Source of the DNA: an uncultured Bacteroidales bacterium
GTDB lineage: Bacteria > Bacteroidota > Bacteroidia > Bacteroidales > Paludibacteraceae
DNA length: 7,189 nucleotides
Assembly: GCA_937901025.1 (NCBI GenBank)
Contig: CALCGR010000044.1
Span: 1-7,189, forward strand
Direction of reading: 5' to 3'
In this document: positions 3,731 through 7,189 of the stretch, in pieces
Layout: each line of letters starts with the position of its first letter
Position numbering within the stretch: position 1 is the first letter of the stretch
Program-made: the position numbers and the translations under genes
The notes under the pieces: model-generated
Seen by the model: only the letters and a program-made list of their open reading frames with translations
Databases searched by the model: none
What the model was told of the DNA's origin: nothing

Positions 3731-6541
3731 ATGAAAAAACTTTTCAATTACGCTCTTTTGGCAGCAGCTCTGCTGATTGGCGTGAATGTAAATGCAAAAG
3801 ATGTCTGCACCCTTAAAATTGGTGATGGACAATCTACAACTCATGAGTCTGTCAAACTCGCGCTCGATGCAATTGCAGCAAATCAGACTACCGATGTCGC
3901 TACTATTGACATGATAGATGATGCTCTCGAAACGAGTGACTTGTTCTTTGAGAACGAGCGTACTTATGTTTGGAACTTCAATGGTAAAACAGTGACTATT
4001 GGTAGCGGCGCTACATGTGGATTGCATATTGATCATGCAAACGTTACGTTGAATGGTGAAGGTACTTTGAAAGCTTCTACAGGAATGGGCCGTCACTATC
4101 TTGTGTTAGTTCATGGTTCTACTAATCCAAATGATGCAAACTACACAACAGTAACAGTTGATAAAAAGTTAAATATTACAACCGCGGAAAAGGAAGCCTA
4201 TGCATTTGATATTATCTATCGCTCACCGAAAAATGGTGATAAGGTAGATGGTGGCGAAACCGCAGCTTATGGTGTTACTGTAAATTTCAATGATTGCTAT
4301 GTTTATGGTTACTATGGCGCAATAACAATCGTTGGTAACCTTACCGGAGATGGCGAAAATCGTCCTGTTGTTAATGTTAGTAAAGATGCAGAATTAGCTG
4401 CTTATGATCAACTATGTACTTTGAATAACCCATCGAAAGATGCTGTAGCTGAACATTTTTCTCTAAAATGGTATGGAGATAAGAATCACCTAGACGCACC
4501 TGAAGTTTTAGATCAAAGAGAGTCTTATAGAGAGTCCTCTTCGGCTATTTATGGTGCAGGTGTTGCAACATGGAATATTCATGGAAAAGTTCATGGTGGT
4601 AATGGCCTTTATATCAAGGGCGGTAAGGTTGTTTTGAATGGCGCGACTGTCGCTGCAACTGCTCCTGAATATCATGAGCCTATAGTATCTAGTAACGGAT
4701 ATATGGCCTGTGGTAGTGCAATCGTACTTGACAGTAATAATGATTATGGCGAGTTGGATGGCGTAACAATTACTAATTCTACGATCACTTCTGATAATGG
4801 TTATGGAATTGAAGAGGTTGCAACTCAAGGAAACTCCAAAGTTCCAGATGTCGTGATAGAAAGCGGTACTATTTCTGGCGAACTTGGTTCGTTAACAACA
4901 ACTGCTGAAGTTAAGGACAATGTAGTTTTGAATGGTACTATTACCGGTGGAAATTTCTCGGATAATGCTATTGATGACTATATTGATCAAATTAGCGCAG
5001 TTGTTACTCCTGTTGATAATGCAGATGGGACAACCTCGTATGTAGTTACCCCGATTCAAGGTGGTAAGGAAGCTGCTGAAGCAAAAGACTTGGATGAAAC
5101 AACTAAGGATGACGATGTTATGCTGAAAGAAAGCAAAACCATAGAGGGTGATGCTGAATGTAAAAACTTAGTCGTTGAAAAGGAAGCTACTTTGACAGTT
5201 GGGAAAAAACTGACGGTTTATGGCACACTTACCATCCAAGGTAATGTTGTCATTGCGAAAGATGCAACTCTGATTATTGAAGGTAATGGCGTTACTTGCT
5301 TAGATGCTACTAAGTTCGTGATTGAGGCAGAAGAGGATAATATGGGACAATTCTTGCTAAGTCCTGACGTGACGGGTAACAAACACCCCAAGGCAACAGT
5401 TAGCTTTACATCTAAATCTTGGGGCGTTAGCGCAACGGAGAACCTCGTGCAATTCTTTGGTGTTCCGATGATTGCAAATGGCGTTACGAAGATTTCGTCC
5501 TCGAATACTACGGATCGTGCTCAATTTGACGCATGGAATGGTTTTAATTGGGTAAAAATTGGTATACTCAATTCTACCGCTCTTGATTATACGAAATTCA
5601 ATCGTGCATTTGGTTTGTATTCTATTACTTCTACTAACTCAAAAGGTACCAAGATGGTATTTGACATTGAGGGTTCGTTAATGGGTATTGAGAATATGGA
5701 AAACTTCAAATTTGATGAGAATTTTACGACAGTAACTAACTCATGGACGGGAGATGCTGATATGAAGGCAATCTTTAACGAGTTGAAGACACAATTCGAA
5801 GCAGGACATACAGGCTTGCAAGGTCAAGTCTATAAGTATCGCCAAGAAGGAAATACGTTGATTTGGGACGCTTATGGTGTTGAGGATTTTGGTACTGTAG
5901 AACCAATGCAACCCTTCATGTTCTCGAATACTGGTGGTGCTGCATTTGAAAGTGACATCATGAATTATGAGAACCTTGTATGGAAGCCTGCTACTACAGA
6001 AACTTCGACTCCCGGTGCTCCTAAGGTTCAAAGTAATATCGCAAAGGCTACTATCCGCGTAGCAGATGCTCAAGGTGTTTATGATCAAACTCGTATCTAC
6101 GAAGATGACAAATTCTCTGCTGAGAATGACTTTGGCTATGATGGAACGAAGTATATGAATGACTTGATTTGCTTGTATGTAAATGCTGATAAGGCTTATG
6201 CTAACTATGCTAATAGCGATGTTAATAATACCTTTGTTGGTTTCAACTGCAAGAATTCCGGAAAATATACCATTAGCTTTGAGGACGTAACGGGTAACTT
6301 CGCTCTTGTTGATACCAAGACCAACGCTCGCATCGAGATGAGCGAAGGCAATACCTACGAGTTCTTGGCTGAGGCTGGTGAGGACGCTTATCGCTTCCAA
6401 ATCGTTGAGGCTGCTAAGGCTCCGACCAACAATGAAAAAGTTAACGCTGCTGTGAAAGCTACCAAGGCTTTGATTAACGACCAAATCGTTATCAACAATG
6501 GTGAGCGTTTCTTCAATATGCTGGGTACGGATGTAAAATAA
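3731..6541 (+). CDS. Large secreted beta-helix surface protein with Bacteroidales C-terminal sorting-like tail
   Basis: A 936-residue exported protein. Residues 1-22 form a Sec signal peptide (MKKLFNYALLAAALLIGVNV then NA, cleavage before KD); there is no lipobox Cys. Residues about 80-410 contain short strand/turn repeats of pectate-lyase-like right-handed beta-helices, e.g. GNGLYIKGGKVVLNGATV (290-307) and ELDGVTITNSTITSDNGYG (341-359). A second, denser strand ladder at 476-520 (NLVVEKEATLTVGKKLTVYG and onward) resembles the stacked strands common in Bacteroidales surface proteins. Residues about 527-755 and 770-893 look like beta-sandwich domains, the last with YTISFEDVTGNFALVD (846-861) and YRFQIVEA (887-894). 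The C-terminus, ALINDQIVINNGERFFNMLG (913-932), resembles the short type IX (Por) secretion tails of Bacteroidota. No catalytic motif is seen, so adhesion or a structural surface role is likely. It is followed by a stem-loop and two further small and secreted genes. Confidence 0.8.
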   Translation: MKKLFNYALLAAALLIGVNVNAKDVCTLKIGDGQSTTHESVKLALDAIAANQTTDVATIDMIDDALETSDLFFENERTYVWNFNGKTVTIGSGATCGLHIDHANVTLNGEGTLKASTGMGRHYLVLVHGSTNPNDANYTTVTVDKKLNITTAEKEAYAFDIIYRSPKNGDKVDGGETAAYGVTVNFNDCYVYGYYGAITIVGNLTGDGENRPVVNVSKDAELAAYDQLCTLNNPSKDAVAEHFSLKWYGDKNHLDAPEVLDQRESYRESSSAIYGAGVATWNIHGKVHGGNGLYIKGGKVVLNGATVAATAPEYHEPIVSSNGYMACGSAIVLDSNNDYGELDGVTITNSTITSDNGYGIEEVATQGNSKVPDVVIESGTISGELGSLTTTAEVKDNVVLNGTITGGNFSDNAIDDYIDQISAVVTPVDNADGTTSYVVTPIQGGKEAAEAKDLDETTKDDDVMLKESKTIEGDAECKNLVVEKEATLTVGKKLTVYGTLTIQGNVVIAKDATLIIEGNGVTCLDATKFVIEAEEDNMGQFLLSPDVTGNKHPKATVSFTSKSWGVSATENLVQFFGVPMIANGVTKISSSNTTDRAQFDAWNGFNWVKIGILNSTALDYTKFNRAFGLYSITSTNSKGTKMVFDIEGSLMGIENMENFKFDENFTTVTNSWTGDADMKAIFNELKTQFEAGHTGLQGQVYKYRQEGNTLIWDAYGVEDFGTVEPMQPFMFSNTGGAAFESDIMNYENLVWKPATTETSTPGAPKVQSNIAKATIRVADAQGVYDQTRIYEDDKFSAENDFGYDGTKYMNDLICLYVNADKAYANYANSDVNNTFVGFNCKNSGKYTISFEDVTGNFALVDTKTNARIEMSEGNTYEFLAEAGEDAYRFQIVEAAKAPTNNEKVNAAVKATKALINDQIVINNGERFFNMLGTDVK

Positions 6542-6552
6542 ATTGTCTAATC

Positions 6553-6582
6553 GGTTAGTTTCGGGTTCGCCCGAAACTAACC
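6553..6582 (+). terminator. Perfect 13-bp stem-loop between the large secreted gene and the small peptide gene
   Basis: GGTTAGTTTCGGG (6553-6565) pairs without a mismatch with CCCGAAACTAACC (6570-6582) around a TTCG loop. It begins 12 bases after the TAA and ends 16 bases before the peptide's ATG at 6599. The stem would be very stable, but no T tract follows in either direction. A partial terminator, an RNA processing or 3'-end protection element giving different expression of the genes on each side, or simple termination are all possible. Confidence 0.6.
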
Positions 6583-6598
6583 ATTAAACGTTATGATT

Positions 6599-6751
6599 AT
6601 GAAAAAAACATATTTTATTCCTGCAACGGAAGAAGTTAAAGTAATGGGTGAAAGCCCTTTGATGGAAAACGAACCAAGTTTGGCTCCCACAAGTGGTGGC
6701 CTTTGGGGAGCGCAAGCACCAAAACAATACAATAATGATCATAAACAATAA
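6599..6751 (+). CDS. Small MKKTYxxP-type Bacteroidales peptide (50 residues)
   Basis: A 50-residue ORF opening MKKTYFIPATEEVKVMGES, with a Gly- and Trp-containing middle (SGGLWGAQAP) and a polar end (QYNNDHKQ). I recognise the MKKTYxxPxxxVxxx opening as that of a group of short hypothetical proteins common in Prevotella- and Bacteroides-like genomes; their function is unknown. There is no hydrophobic signal peptide, transmembrane segment or Cys. The ATG at 6593 would add two residues (MI), but 6599 matches the family opening. It lies between two exported-protein genes, 14 bases upstream of the next ATG, so co-expression with them is likely. It is too short to assign a role; a secreted or modified peptide is only one guess. 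Confidence 0.7.
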   Translation: MKKTYFIPATEEVKVMGESPLMENEPSLAPTSGGLWGAQAPKQYNNDHKQ

Positions 6752-6765
6752 TTAAATTATACGAA

Positions 6766-7189
6766 ATGAAAAAACTTATTATTTCGCTGCTTGCTATGGC
6801 AGCAACACTTAACGCAATGGCTTTAGATTGCACTGCTGTTGCAAAAATGAAATTAACCTCCAATAGTGGAGAGATTTGTGATAATATTTATGTTGGCGAA
6901 ACAGCTGATCCTAATGCCTCTTTCTATTGTGCAACGATGAATATGACGGGGCGTAAGATTGCGTTATATACCATTGCGGACACCAAACAATATCAAAAAT
7001 ATTATACTGCTGATGTAGAAGGTGTTGCTCTTGGTTTCAAGACCTTTACGGATACCGAGTACACTATCAATTTCTCTGGTGTTATCGGTAAACTCTACCT
7101 CGTTGACGCTGTAGCTGATAAGTTTATCGAAATCACCGAAGGTGGTTCGTATGCTTTCACGGCTGAGGCTAACCAAACGATTGCTGACC
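6766..7189 (+). CDS. Secreted protein with Bacteroidales beta-sandwich module (partial, 3' end beyond window)
   Basis: The frame opens at ATG 6766 and has no stop up to the window edge: 141 whole codons plus one base. MKKLIISLLAMAATLNAMA is a Sec signal peptide with probable cleavage before LD. The mature part has three Cys residues (in LDCTAV, EICDN and FYCAT) and no lipobox. The stretch YTINFSGVIGKLYLVD and EITEGGSYAFTAEANQTIAD aligns with YTISFEDVTGNFALVD and EMSEGNTYEFLAEAGEDAYR in the large secreted protein, where it is followed by RFQIV; the window ends just before this motif would appear. This protein is therefore probably near its own C-terminus. An accessory or partner of the large secreted protein is plausible from position and shared domain, but unproven. 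Confidence 0.8.
   Translation, partial: MKKLIISLLAMAATLNAMALDCTAVAKMKLTSNSGEICDNIYVGETADPNASFYCATMNMTGRKIALYTIADTKQYQKYYTADVEGVALGFKTFTDTEYTINFSGVIGKLYLVDAVADKFIEITEGGSYAFTAEANQTIAD

Noticed and set aside
5741..6484. 247-codon open frame on the minus strand
   Set aside because: It is fully antisense to the well-supported secreted protein and is a low-complexity Ile/Ser/Leu translation with no recognised motif. It reflects the codon usage of the real gene.

Overview
The window reads as a piece of a Bacteroidales (phylum Bacteroidota) chromosome. Two promoters match the Bacteroidetes consensus (TTTG, 20-bp spacer, TAnnTTTG). Start codons are preceded by AT-rich leaders with no Shine-Dalgarno motif. 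The proteins belong to recognisable Bacteroidales families: an NPF..GY..FCDRE ATPase, an MKKTYxxP small peptide, and secreted proteins with a beta-sandwich/RFxIV module and a short 'INDQIVINNGERFFNMLG' style C-terminal tail. A species cannot be named from this sequence.

Layout, left to right. Positions 1-45 are the last 14 codons and stop of an unidentified upstream gene. A tandem dyad repeat (53-115) and a consensus promoter (139-170) follow, leading into an AAA/STAND-type ATPase (222-1349). A 28-bp sequence spanning the end of the upstream gene (28-55) recurs with one mismatch just after the ATPase (1360-1387), so the ATPase and its promoter look like an inserted cassette. The gap 1350-1689 is non-coding and holds a small hairpin, a 13-unit heptad array and a four-unit 11-bp array. 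Next come two short overlapping genes (1690-2091, 2078-2524), apparently diverged tandem duplicates, then an AT-rich terminator-like region and a near copy of the first promoter (2592-2623). This promoter drives a lone MNT-type nucleotidyltransferase (2689-2997). After an AT-rich spacer comes a two-gene unit: a 41-codon ORF overlapped by a RelE/ParE-like toxin gene (3236-3684).

The right half (3731 to the window end) is a surface or secretion locus. It encodes a 936-residue secreted beta-helix protein, a 50-residue MKKTYxxP peptide after a perfect 13-bp stem-loop, and the start of a second secreted protein whose visible part repeats the C-terminal module of the first. All are on the + strand and probably co-transcribed.

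Taken together, the left half is accessory in flavour (orphan ATPase, orphan nucleotidyltransferase, toxin-antitoxin-like pair, simple repeats) and the right half exports cell-surface proteins. I see no functional link between the halves. The least understood elements are the repeat-flanked ATPase cassette, the overlapping paralogue pair and the small peptide between the two exported proteins. No tRNA, rRNA, CRISPR array or transposase was recognised.
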